Origin: Bacteroidota bacterium
GTDB taxonomy: Bacteria; Bacteroidota; Bacteroidia; Flavobacteriales_D; Sanyastnellaceae
NCBI GenBank assembly: GCA_027622975.1
Contig: JAQBVN010000013.1
Location: forward strand, 1 to 64,000
Direction of reading: 5' to 3'
DNA length: 64,000 nt
Every line of letters begins with the position of its first letter. Position 1 is the first letter of the stretch. A program made the translations under genes and the position numbers. Positions 43,007 to 51,367 of this stretch are shown one piece after another. Under the pieces are notes generated by a model. The model was not told the DNA's origin. It was given only the letters and a program-made list of their open reading frames with translations, and searched no databases.

Positions 43007-44467
43007 ATGAAACAATTTTTCGCCCTCATGGCTGCGGCCATGATTTCAGCTGGAGCTTATGCTCAGCTTCCTGATGGCAGTGCTGCACCAGATTGGACAG
43101 CCACCGACATCAATGGAACGGAGCACCACCTCCAAGCGTACCTCGATCAAGGAATCACCGTCATCATCGACTTCAGTGCCACGTGGTGTGGTCCTTGTTG
43201 GAACTACCACAACACCCACATTTTGCGTGACTTGTACGACACCTTTGGCCCCAATGGCACTGGCGACTTGATGGTCTTCTACCTCGAAGGTGATGACACC
43301 ACCACGCTGGACGACCTCTACGGAACGGGCACAGCCACGGCAGGCGACTGGGTAACCGGGACAACCTACCCCATCATTGACGACGCTGGAAACATCTTTG
43401 ACGACTATGCCGGAGCGTACTACCCCACCATCTACACCATCTGCCCTGATGGCATCTTGGTGGAATCAAGCCAGGTCAGCTTCGATCAACACGTGGCCAT
43501 TGCCTTCCAAGATTGCGAGAACACAATCACTGGTCCAGCACCTTTGATGAGCTACAACGGCGCAACTGCTTCTTGTGGAGGTGCCGCGTGGGCAGCATCT
43601 ACAGAATTGACCAACCTCGGTTCTGAGAATGTGACCGGTGTGACGTTTGAAGTCACCTTGAACGGCAACAGCTCCATCGTAAACTGGACCGGAAACCTCG
43701 CTAGCGGTTCCACCGTGACAGCCGACTTGGGTGAGTTCACTGAAACGGGCGACTTGAACATCGCCATGCTCGAAGTCAACACCAACAGCTGGGAAGCATA
43801 CGAGGACATTACGGTTGTTGGCTCTACAGAAAGCACAACGTACGTTCAAGTTCGTATCACCACGGACAACTGGCCAACCGAAACTGGCTGGGTCATCAAC
43901 GACGAAGCTGGAAATGCCGTGGCTTCTGTGGCAACAGGTTCGTTGACCTCTGCGGACACCCCATTGACGTGGGACGTTGGATTGCCCTCTACCGGATGCT
44001 ACACGTTCACCATGTTTGACACTTACGGAGATGGTCTCTTTGCTTCTCAGTGGGGCAACTACGTCGATGGAACGGCTGGCGTGTACAGCATGGATGGTGA
44101 CATGGAAATGGGCGTGGTGTGGGAATACGATGGTGCTTCTGGCATCGAATTCGCTGAAGTCACAGCAGGGATGGAAGCCACGTCTGTGGCTGGAATCGAA
44201 GAAGGCGCTTTGTCTTCAACGGTGAACATCTACCCCAACCCAACTTCCAACAACACACAGGTGGAATTCACAACCAAGCAAGCTGGCATGGCGACCCTCG
44301 AGGTCTACAACCTGATTGGCGAGCGTGTTGTGTTCCAAACTTTGGGCAACTTGCCCTTGGGCACCAACCGCGCTGTGGTTGACATGGCGGCCTTGAACGC
44401 TGGAATCTACCTCGTGAACTTGAATGCTGGTGGTGAAACCACCACCATGCGCGTCACGAAGCAGTGA
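43007..44467 (+). CDS. Thioredoxin-fold protein with type A T9SS sorting domain (copy 1)
   Basis: A 486-residue exported protein joining a redox domain to a secretion tag. The signal peptide ends at about residue 19-20 (AYAQ). A thioredoxin/peroxiredoxin-like domain spans about 25-170; DFSATWCGPCWNYH holds the CxxC (Cys61, Cys64), and YYPTIYTICPDG holds the cis-proline. A middle region of Ig-like strands follows. The C-terminal 80 residues (VNIYPNPTSNNTQVEF, LEVYNLIGERVV, IYLVNLNAGGETTTMRV) are a type A T9SS sorting domain. The protein is thus expected to act outside the cell or on its surface rather than in the periplasm. A strong terminator separates it from its paralogue. Confidence 0.93.
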   Translation: MKQFFALMAAAMISAGAYAQLPDGSAAPDWTATDINGTEHHLQAYLDQGITVIIDFSATWCGPCWNYHNTHILRDLYDTFGPNGTGDLMVFYLEGDDTTTLDDLYGTGTATAGDWVTGTTYPIIDDAGNIFDDYAGAYYPTIYTICPDGILVESSQVSFDQHVAIAFQDCENTITGPAPLMSYNGATASCGGAAWAASTELTNLGSENVTGVTFEVTLNGNSSIVNWTGNLASGSTVTADLGEFTETGDLNIAMLEVNTNSWEAYEDITVVGSTESTTYVQVRITTDNWPTETGWVINDEAGNAVASVATGSLTSADTPLTWDVGLPSTGCYTFTMFDTYGDGLFASQWGNYVDGTAGVYSMDGDMEMGVVWEYDGASGIEFAEVTAGMEATSVAGIEEGALSSTVNIYPNPTSNNTQVEFTTKQAGMATLEVYNLIGERVVFQTLGNLPLGTNRAVVDMAALNAGIYLVNLNAGGETTTMRVTKQ

Positions 44468-44489
44468 TTTCCTTGTTGAATTGATCGCG

Positions 44490-44526
44490 ATCCGCGCGAC
44501 ACTCCGGTGTCGCGCGGATTTTTTTT
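44490..44526 (+). terminator. Strong intrinsic terminator after copy 1
   Basis: A perfect 13-base stem (arms 44490-44502 and 44507-44519, ATCCGCGCGACAC and its complement) with a TCCG loop, followed by eight T. It lies 23 bases after the stop at 44467. Confidence 0.92.
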
Positions 44527-44612
44527 GTCCAAGCCGAGGGTTGTGAGGTATCTTGGAGCCACCGAGCCCTTCACGGCGTGATGGGCCGTTCCGTCAACAG
44601 CAACACATTCTC

Positions 44613-46100
44613 ATGAGACTTTCTTTTGTCGCCTTCTTTTTGGGCTTTCTCAGCCACACAGCCTTGGCACAACTCCCCAATGGCAGCATCGCCCCCGATT
44701 GGACCGCCACGGACCTCAACGGAACAGAACACAATTTGTACGCACTGCTCGACTCAGGGTACCAGGTCATCGTGGACTTTTCCGCCACGTGGTGCGGTCC
44801 CTGTTGGAATTACCACACAAGTGGTGTTCTCGAGACGTTGCATGAGCTTTATGGTCCGGACGGGACCAATGAACTCCGGGTGTTTTTCATCGAGGGTGAT
44901 GATTCCACTACGCAAGCCGATTTGGAGGGCACAGGAACGGCAACTGCCGGCAATTGGATTGCGGGAACCAACTACCCCATCATTGACAATGGAGGTGACA
45001 TTTTCACCGCCTATGAATGCACCTACTTCCCCACCATCTATACCATTTGCCCCAACAAGATCCTGACCCAATCAGGACAAGGGAGCGTGCAAGCACACGA
45101 AACCATCCTCAATTCCGCTTCCTGTACAGCGGCATCGATGCCCAATGACGTGTTGCTGATGGACTATGTGGGGGACATGTCGACGTGTGGTGACAACCCG
45201 GCTTCACTGGCTGTTCGCATGATGAACCAAGGCTTGGACACCTTGACCTCATGCACCATTCAAATCTCCAAGCTTCTCCCCTTCAACCAAACCGAGGTGC
45301 TGGGAAGCGCCGATTGGACTGGGAGTTTGGCAACCTACGAATTCACCACAGTGTCTTTGATTGATGTGGTCTTGGACATCTCTACCATTTACGTATTTGA
45401 CGTGATATCCGAAGATGACATTGAGGGAAACAACAGCACGATGGGTTCCGTCAACTCAAGCGAGCAAAGCACCAACAACCTTGAGATTCGATTGAAAACG
45501 GACATGGCTCCCAATGAACTTGGTTGGACCTTGACGGATGATTTGGACAACGTGGTGGCTGAGGTGCTCCCCGGGTCGGAGATGACTCAAACCTTGACGG
45601 AATACCTCTGGGATGTGACGCTGCCATCGTTGGGATGTTACAAACTCACGCTGTACGACGCAGGTGGTGACGGTTGGATTGCCGGAGCGACCTCCATGGC
45701 AGGCGTGGGTTATCTCATCGTGAACAGCATGGATGGTGAAGATCTCGTCGATGAGGAGGTCTTTTTTCAAAGCACTGACGATTTCACCACGGTTGAATTT
45801 CAATTTGAAGCAGCTACGGAAACGGCTGTACGTGAAGAAGATGCACCGAGGCTCTTGTCATTGCACCCCAACCCCGCAGCTGATGCTGCCACCCTGACTT
45901 TTGCCACTTCCCAGGCAGGTCCTGGTTGGGTGGATGTGTTTCATGTCACAGGCAAGCACGTGATCCATTGTCCTCTCGGGCAGCTGGCCCCTGGAAACCA
46001 CTTCCAAACCTTGGATCTTACGAGCTTGGAAGCCGGTACCTATTTGGTGCAATTGCATGCGGGTGATCAGATTCAGTGTTTGACCTTGATGCACCCATGA
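44613..46100 (+). CDS. Thioredoxin-fold protein with type A T9SS sorting domain (copy 2)
   Basis: A 495-residue paralogue of the upstream protein with identical spacing at its start: signal peptide to ALAQ, then APDWTATDLNGTEHN, and CGPC at residues 61-64 in DFSATWCGPCWNYH. The TYFPTIYTICPNK cis-proline segment is kept. The middle region has diverged more than the redox domain. The C-terminus (SLHPNPAADAATLTF, WVDVFHVTGKHVI, TYLVQLHAGDQIQCLTL) is again a type A T9SS tag. The ATG at 44613 is chosen because it starts the signal peptide. The stop overlaps the Omp28-like gene by four bases, so copy 2, not copy 1, is in an operon with it. Confidence 0.93.
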   Translation: MRLSFVAFFLGFLSHTALAQLPNGSIAPDWTATDLNGTEHNLYALLDSGYQVIVDFSATWCGPCWNYHTSGVLETLHELYGPDGTNELRVFFIEGDDSTTQADLEGTGTATAGNWIAGTNYPIIDNGGDIFTAYECTYFPTIYTICPNKILTQSGQGSVQAHETILNSASCTAASMPNDVLLMDYVGDMSTCGDNPASLAVRMMNQGLDTLTSCTIQISKLLPFNQTEVLGSADWTGSLATYEFTTVSLIDVVLDISTIYVFDVISEDDIEGNNSTMGSVNSSEQSTNNLEIRLKTDMAPNELGWTLTDDLDNVVAEVLPGSEMTQTLTEYLWDVTLPSLGCYKLTLYDAGGDGWIAGATSMAGVGYLIVNSMDGEDLVDEEVFFQSTDDFTTVEFQFEAATETAVREEDAPRLLSLHPNPAADAATLTFATSQAGPGWVDVFHVTGKHVIHCPLGQLAPGNHFQTLDLTSLEAGTYLVQLHAGDQIQCLTLMHP

Positions 46101-46951
46101 CGTTGAGAAAAGACCTGCTTCTCATTGCCCTGGCTGGGGCTGTGATTGGGATGGGCTCCTGTGACAAGTTGGAGAACCCTGTGATTGACATCCTCCCACC
46201 TTGTGACGCAACCACTCCTCCGGAATTCAGTGTCTTGACCTCCGACATTCAGCGCGTGCTGGTGGAAGATTTCACGGCCCATCAATGTGGCAACTGTCCC
46301 CCAGCTGCCGTCAAAGCTTCAGAACTGGCCGCAGCACATCCCGGTCAAGTCATTCCGTTGGCCATTCACGCGGGGGAATTGGCAAGCACCAACAACGAAT
46401 ATCCCACGGATTGGACTTGCCCAGAGGGAGATGTGTTTTGGGACGATTTGGAGTTTCAAGTCAACCCGGTGGGACGTGTGAATCGATTGGAAACGGAGAC
46501 AAGCATCTTGCTCCTCGACCAATGGGAAGCCAAGGTCGATGCCCTGCTCGGGGTTTCACCTGTCGCCGGATTGCAAATGGTGATCGACCATGACGCCTCT
46601 TCAGGCAACACGGGAATACACGTGCACACCACCTGGTTCGCAGACCATGAGGGAGTGGTTCGGCTGTCCTTGCTCGTCTCTGAGAGTCACCTCTTGGGAC
46701 CTCAGTTGTGGTATGGCAACAGCCCTGAATATGTGGAGGAGTATGAATTTGAACACATGCTTCGAGGAAGCGTTACTGGGGCCAAAGGACTGGTCGTTGC
46801 GGAAAGCCCTTTGGCAGGCGAAACCCAGCAAGAATGCTACGCTTTCGCATGGAACAACGCGTGGGATGCTGCTCACTGTGACCTTTTGGCCGTACTCACC
46901 TCAGACAACGGAAGCGTCATCCAGGTGCTCTCCATGGCTGTGACGGAATGA
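46097..46951 (+). CDS. Omp28-related lipoprotein with CxxC motif
   Basis: A 284-residue outer-membrane lipoprotein: signal peptide and lipobox (GMGSC, Cys22). The segment VEDFTAHQCGNCPPAA holds a CxxC (Cys64, Cys67) at the usual place of the redox motif in the Omp28 family, which has a thioredoxin-related fold. Further down, NPVGRVNRLE fits the cis-proline region of that fold. Function is not established for the family; some members are surface antigens. Four-base overlaps (ATGA) tie it to the gene before and after. With TlpA and the two exported thioredoxin-like proteins it makes four CxxC proteins in 6 kb. Confidence 0.85.
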   Translation: MTLRKDLLLIALAGAVIGMGSCDKLENPVIDILPPCDATTPPEFSVLTSDIQRVLVEDFTAHQCGNCPPAAVKASELAAAHPGQVIPLAIHAGELASTNNEYPTDWTCPEGDVFWDDLEFQVNPVGRVNRLETETSILLLDQWEAKVDALLGVSPVAGLQMVIDHDASSGNTGIHVHTTWFADHEGVVRLSLLVSESHLLGPQLWYGNSPEYVEEYEFEHMLRGSVTGAKGLVVAESPLAGETQQECYAFAWNNAWDAAHCDLLAVLTSDNGSVIQVLSMAVTE

Positions 46952-47601
46952 AACGACATGTTCTCGTCCTAGGCTCGCTGGTTGCAACCCTCGCAGGTCA
47001 TGGTCAACTGCTGACGCCGGACGTGCCTTGGATCTTCAAAGGAGGATATACCCTCGGCGTCACTGCTGCGCAAGTACGTGGTGATGGCATTGAAGGATTC
47101 AACAAGCTCGGTTTTCATGGAGGAGTCACGCTCGAAATTCGCCAGTTTCAGAATGTTGGGTTCCAATTGGGTTTGACCTACAATCAAAAGGGAAGCAGGA
47201 AGGTCCCCAATCCCAAGGTGGATGACTACAGCAATTGGGGGTACAAATTCACCTATGTCGACATTCCAATCACGGCTGTGATTGACTTGAAGGAGGGCTA
47301 TACCTTCGGAACAGGCCTCCAACCCGGGGTGTTGATAGGCGCATGGGAAGATGGACTTACCAGTGGAGTGTCAGATGGTGTCTGGGAGCCCACCACCTTG
47401 CCCATCCGCCCGTTTGAACTGAGTTGGGTGGTATGGGTTGGCATGCGCGCGGGCGAGACCGGCGAGTGGTTTTTGCGTCACACCCAAAGCTTGCCTGGAA
47501 TCGTGCCCAAACCGGCCAACCCCGGACCCAACGCCCGTTGGGACGATCGCATGCAAAATCTCACCATGCAACTGGGCTACGTCAAGATGTTCTCTCCCTG
47601 A
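46948..47601 (+). CDS. Small outer-membrane beta-barrel protein
   Basis: A 217-residue exported protein. After a short signal peptide (ending near GHGQ), the sequence alternates polar and hydrophobic residues as in an 8-strand porin-like barrel: GGYTLGVTAAQVRG, FHGGVTLEIRQFQNVGFQLGLTYNQKG, YKFTYVDIPITAVIDL. The pattern resembles the PorT/outer-membrane-barrel families common in Bacteroidota, but I cannot assign a subfamily. The ATG overlaps the Omp28-like stop by four bases, so it is the last gene of this operon. The region 47602-47689 to the convergent BNR gene is pyrimidine-rich with no clear terminator hairpin. Confidence 0.75.
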   Translation: MKRHVLVLGSLVATLAGHGQLLTPDVPWIFKGGYTLGVTAAQVRGDGIEGFNKLGFHGGVTLEIRQFQNVGFQLGLTYNQKGSRKVPNPKVDDYSNWGYKFTYVDIPITAVIDLKEGYTFGTGLQPGVLIGAWEDGLTSGVSDGVWEPTTLPIRPFELSWVVWVGMRAGETGEWFLRHTQSLPGIVPKPANPGPNARWDDRMQNLTMQLGYVKMFSP

Positions 47602-47689
47602 AGAGACGAATGATCCGGAGTGTCGGGCATGCGCTTGACTCACCCATTCATCGGTCTCCTCCCACTCTCCGTACTCTCCCCCTGCTCTC

Positions 47690-50600
47690 CTACTCCCCCT
47701 GCTCCGCGTCCTGTTGAATGTCCTGCCATACTTCATTGAGCCCACGTCGCATGTCCGAAGATGCTGACAACAGGTTGGTCCACAGACCCCCCATGAACGA
47801 TTCCACGCGCGTCTCCACCACATCGATGGCCTCTTGTGCAATTTCGAGCTTCCGCAACTCATTGGGGGTCGGAGCATCAGAACGTGAGCCCATGGCACCG
47901 TACAACTTGTCCATGACCCTGACAGTGACGTGGTCATAACCCACGAAATCATTGGGGGTCCAAAGCATGTCTTGAATCGCAGAAATTTCCTTGTTCGCTT
48001 CAGTCGCCAAGGAATCCACAGCTTCTGTGAGCGAATCTGGCATGAGCGACCAAAGGTCCTCCATGGTGCCCAAGGCTTCTTTGGCCTCGGCGAGCTCCTG
48101 CATGAGGTTGGCCAATCGGGAAACTTCTTGCTGCACGGACCTCGTATGGTCTTGAGCTTGCATCCATGCCACCTGATTGTAGGGGACGCGAGGATCGGAG
48201 TGGATGGTCAAGAACATGCTATCCTTGTGGGACCCCAACTCCAGCACGGCCATATACGTACCTGGCAGGACGAGTGGTCCACCTCCGACCGGGTCCTTGC
48301 CTGATTGAAGGTCGCGGCTGGGCCAGCGAACGCCATCTGTATCCCCTCTCCACGACAACCACTGCCATCCTCCGTCCACATCCTGTGTCATGTGCCTGAG
48401 GGTGTCTCCTGTCGGGGACAAAATGGCAATCTTCAATTCCTCATGAACTTTGGCTGTATCTGGATGAACGAACAAATGTCCATGGGCACTGCGTTCCCTG
48501 TTGGGCCCCTCCCATACGTGATCCGCCATGAATCGCGAACCCGCAGGTCGGGGGTTGGGAACCACGTATCCATCAGCCGCATCAAAAGCTCGGAACGTGC
48601 TTCGCAAGAACCCGGGACCTTCGGTGGCCAATGCCCTAAGTGGTGAAAGGTCTTCAAGGATGTAGGCAGCCCGCCCGAAGGTCCCCAAGACCAAATCCCC
48701 CTCACGTGCTTGAATGACCATGTCCCTCACGGGAACGGCCGGAACATCGTGTTTCCATCTCCTCCAATTCACGCCACGATCGACACTGAAATACAAACCC
48801 TCTTCAGTGCCCAAAAACAACAGGTCGGGAGCTTCTGGGTCCTGCACCACACTCAAGACGTGGGCAGGAACGTCCTCCCCATAAACCAACCGCCTCCACA
48901 CCTTGCCCCCATCTGTGGTTCTGTAGAGGTAGGCCGCCCAGTCATTGCGGCGGTAGTTGTTCGCCACGACGTACACCTCGTCAGGGTTGTGCGGACTGAC
49001 ATGAATGAAAGGAATCCATGAGCCGGTAGGCAGGCCCTTGAGTTTGGCCCCGTGATCGGTCCAAGTTTTTCCTCGGTCTGAGGTGTGCTGCAACCTGCCG
49101 TCGTCCGTGCCTACCCACAGCTCATTGGGTCTTTGAGGGGAGGGGGCAATCGAGAGAATGGTGCAGTGATTTTCCGCCTTGGTGGCATCAATGGTCAAAC
49201 CCCCACTCTCGGCCTGGTTAAGCTTGGCGGGATCGTTGGTGGACAGGTCTGGGCTCAACGCTTCCCAAGACCGACCTCTGTCAGGGCTGTAATGAACCCT
49301 TTGTGATCCGTAGTACAGTCCGTCTCTGTCTTGAGGATCCAACGCCAAGGCTGCATTCCATGCAAACCTCAATTCGATGGAATCTGGAGAGGCCGGTTGA
49401 ATGTCTGTGGAGTTCAATGTCGCAAGGTCAATCCGATTCAATGCACCTCCTTGGTACATGGCATACACCTCCCCGTCTCCCGTGGGCTGAACGTCAAATC
49501 CATCTCCGAACAACACTTCCTGCCAATCTTCATTGCGAATGCCATCGGCGTGCCACACGGCCGAAGGGCCCACCCAAGATCCATTGTCTTGCATCCCTCC
49601 GTACACATTGTAAGGCACGGCATTGTCCACGGCAATGTGATAGAATTGGCCCACGGGGAGGTTGTTCACAAACATCCAGTTTTCCCCACCATCGTGGCTG
49701 ATGTTCAACCCCCCATCATTGCCATTGATCAAGTACTGTGGATCGGTGGGATGGATGTACAGTGCATGGTGATCGGGGTGCACGCCGCTGTACGGCATGA
49801 TGATGTCAAACGTCCTACCTCCATCCGTGGATTTGGACACCATGCTCCACAAACTGAACAGGTGATCCTCGTTGGTCGGATCGGCATGGATTTCGGCATA
49901 GTAAAAAGGCCTGTTGCCCACATCACTGTCAGTGGACCGGAGCTGAAACGTTGAGCCTCCATCGTCAGATCGGTAGAGGGCATAGGATTCAGCCTCAATC
50001 AAGGCATAGACCACATCGGGGTTGGCTGCACTCATGGCCAATCCCATTCGGCCCAAATTCCCCTTGGGCAGACCATCCTTTTCCGTGCGTTGGGTCCAAT
50101 GTTTTCCGCCGTCGTGAGTGACATACAATCCACTGCCAGCCCCACCGCTCTCAAAGGTCCATGGCTGACGGCGGAAAGACCACATGGCTGCGAACAGCTT
50201 GTCCGGGTTGGAGGGGTCCATGATGAGCTCCGCGCATCCCGTGCGTTGATCGATGGCCAACACATGATTCCAAGTGAGCCCGCCATCTGTGGTCTTGTAC
50301 ACTCCCCGGGCCTCATGGTCACCCCATGCCGAACCCGTGGCCGCCACATAGAGGGTGTTGGGGTCTCGGGGATGGATGATGATGCGATGAATGTTCCTCG
50401 TCTCTTCCAAACCCATGGCCTCCCAAGATGCCCCCCCATCCAAACTGCGGTACAACCCGCGACCGCTGGTGTGACTGTTTCTGGGATTTCCCTCGCCTGT
50501 TCCCACCCAGATGAGGTCGGGATTGAGCGGACTCAAAGCAACGGCCCCGATGCTTTGGGTGGGTTGATCATCGAAAATCGATTCCCACGTCAAGCCCGCA

Positions 50601-50914
50601 CTTTCGCTCCTCCAAAGCCCCCCGGAAGCCGTACCCACATAAATCACCTCAGGAGAATGGAGAGGCACGGCAATCGCAGTGACTCGACCACTCATCGTGC
50701 CCGGCCCGATGTGACGAACGCGTATGGCCTCGACCAGGGCCTCTACAGGGTCTGCAACTTCGACCTCGTCGACAGGCCGGTCCATGGTGGACTTTGTCCC
50801 CTGGGACCACGCCCCTGGGATGCTCGTCAAGAAGGCGACCGACACCGCGGCCATCCAACGGCAGGAGTGGCGGGAAAACAGCGTCAAGAATGGAGAAATC
50901 GAAGGAAACGTCAT
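47690..50914 (-). CDS. Large exported BNR/sortilin-like beta-propeller protein
   Basis: A 1074-residue exported protein with repeated Asp-box/BNR signatures: SESAGLTWESI, SLDGGASWEAMG, TTDGGLTWNHV, THDGGKHWTQR, SDDGGSTFQLR, TSDRGKTWTDHG and SVDRGVNWRRWK. These mark one or two beta-propellers of the sortilin/Vps10 or glycoside-hydrolase-like kind. Many annotation pipelines call such genes glycosyl hydrolase, but propeller repeats alone do not show activity. A C-terminal domain follows with coiled-coil-like helices (about 930-1070). No T9SS tag is visible at the C-terminus, which ends in DAEQGE. The ATG overlaps the upstream lipoprotein gene by four bases (ATGA). Substrate is unknown. Confidence 0.85.
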   Translation of the reverse strand: MTFPSISPFLTLFSRHSCRWMAAVSVAFLTSIPGAWSQGTKSTMDRPVDEVEVADPVEALVEAIRVRHIGPGTMSGRVTAIAVPLHSPEVIYVGTASGGLWRSESAGLTWESIFDDQPTQSIGAVALSPLNPDLIWVGTGEGNPRNSHTSGRGLYRSLDGGASWEAMGLEETRNIHRIIIHPRDPNTLYVAATGSAWGDHEARGVYKTTDGGLTWNHVLAIDQRTGCAELIMDPSNPDKLFAAMWSFRRQPWTFESGGAGSGLYVTHDGGKHWTQRTEKDGLPKGNLGRMGLAMSAANPDVVYALIEAESYALYRSDDGGSTFQLRSTDSDVGNRPFYYAEIHADPTNEDHLFSLWSMVSKSTDGGRTFDIIMPYSGVHPDHHALYIHPTDPQYLINGNDGGLNISHDGGENWMFVNNLPVGQFYHIAVDNAVPYNVYGGMQDNGSWVGPSAVWHADGIRNEDWQEVLFGDGFDVQPTGDGEVYAMYQGGALNRIDLATLNSTDIQPASPDSIELRFAWNAALALDPQDRDGLYYGSQRVHYSPDRGRSWEALSPDLSTNDPAKLNQAESGGLTIDATKAENHCTILSIAPSPQRPNELWVGTDDGRLQHTSDRGKTWTDHGAKLKGLPTGSWIPFIHVSPHNPDEVYVVANNYRRNDWAAYLYRTTDGGKVWRRLVYGEDVPAHVLSVVQDPEAPDLLFLGTEEGLYFSVDRGVNWRRWKHDVPAVPVRDMVIQAREGDLVLGTFGRAAYILEDLSPLRALATEGPGFLRSTFRAFDAADGYVVPNPRPAGSRFMADHVWEGPNRERSAHGHLFVHPDTAKVHEELKIAILSPTGDTLRHMTQDVDGGWQWLSWRGDTDGVRWPSRDLQSGKDPVGGGPLVLPGTYMAVLELGSHKDSMFLTIHSDPRVPYNQVAWMQAQDHTRSVQQEVSRLANLMQELAEAKEALGTMEDLWSLMPDSLTEAVDSLATEANKEISAIQDMLWTPNDFVGYDHVTVRVMDKLYGAMGSRSDAPTPNELRKLEIAQEAIDVVETRVESFMGGLWTNLLSASSDMRRGLNEVWQDIQQDAEQGE

Positions 50915-51363
50915 GGTCGAATGTTCAGGGTTTGGTTGTGCCGAATTGGCACCGAAAATGACAGGCCAAACGCTTTGCCAGTCACACTGCCTTCTGCCAC
51001 AAATGGGACATCAGCCCCTCGCAACAAATTCATCAAATCTTGCTTCACCACGCGCATGAGGGCACCGTCGATGGTTTGGACTTGAAGTGAGACCGAAGCG
51101 CGCGCCTCCGGACGAATGACCTTGGCCTCTCGCAATGTCACCTCGCCCACAACCTCCTGTTGGACACGAAGACGCACATCAGCCTCAGTGACCGTGACCG
51201 CGTATGGATTGGGATTGAACACATCCACCACCATGTCGGCGCTCATGCCGTCCCACGACAATCGAACCGCTGAGAAGTCTTCAATGGACAACACCTCGAG
51301 ATCTTGGTACAAGCATCCTGACAACCCCAATGTCAAGGCACAAAGACCAGCCCACAACGTCAT
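50911..51363 (-). CDS. Small LEA2-like lipoprotein
   Basis: A 150-residue lipoprotein. The lipobox is LSGC (about residue 17) after MTLWAGLCALTLG. The mature domain, DFSAVRLSWDGMSADMVVDV, then FNPNPYAVTVTEADVRLRV, has the FNPNPY signature of the LEA type 2/WHy domain, a beta-sandwich found in stress-related proteins. The ATG at 51363 lies five bases after the dipeptidase stop; another at 51375 overlaps it. The stop overlaps the start of the BNR protein, so dipeptidase, lipoprotein and BNR protein appear to form one operon. A scaffolding or stress role is inferred only from the fold. Confidence 0.8.
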   Translation of the reverse strand: MTLWAGLCALTLGLSGCLYQDLEVLSIEDFSAVRLSWDGMSADMVVDVFNPNPYAVTVTEADVRLRVQQEVVGEVTLREAKVIRPEARASVSLQVQTIDGALMRVVKQDLMNLLRGADVPFVAEGSVTGKAFGLSFSVPIRHNQTLNIRP

Positions 51364-51367
51364 GGAA

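Noticed and set aside
47640-47710. Pyrimidine-rich tract with near-repeats of CTCCCCCTGCTC between convergent genes
   Set aside because: It has too few G runs on the other strand for a convincing quadruplex and no stem for a terminator; part of it codes for the end of the BNR protein.
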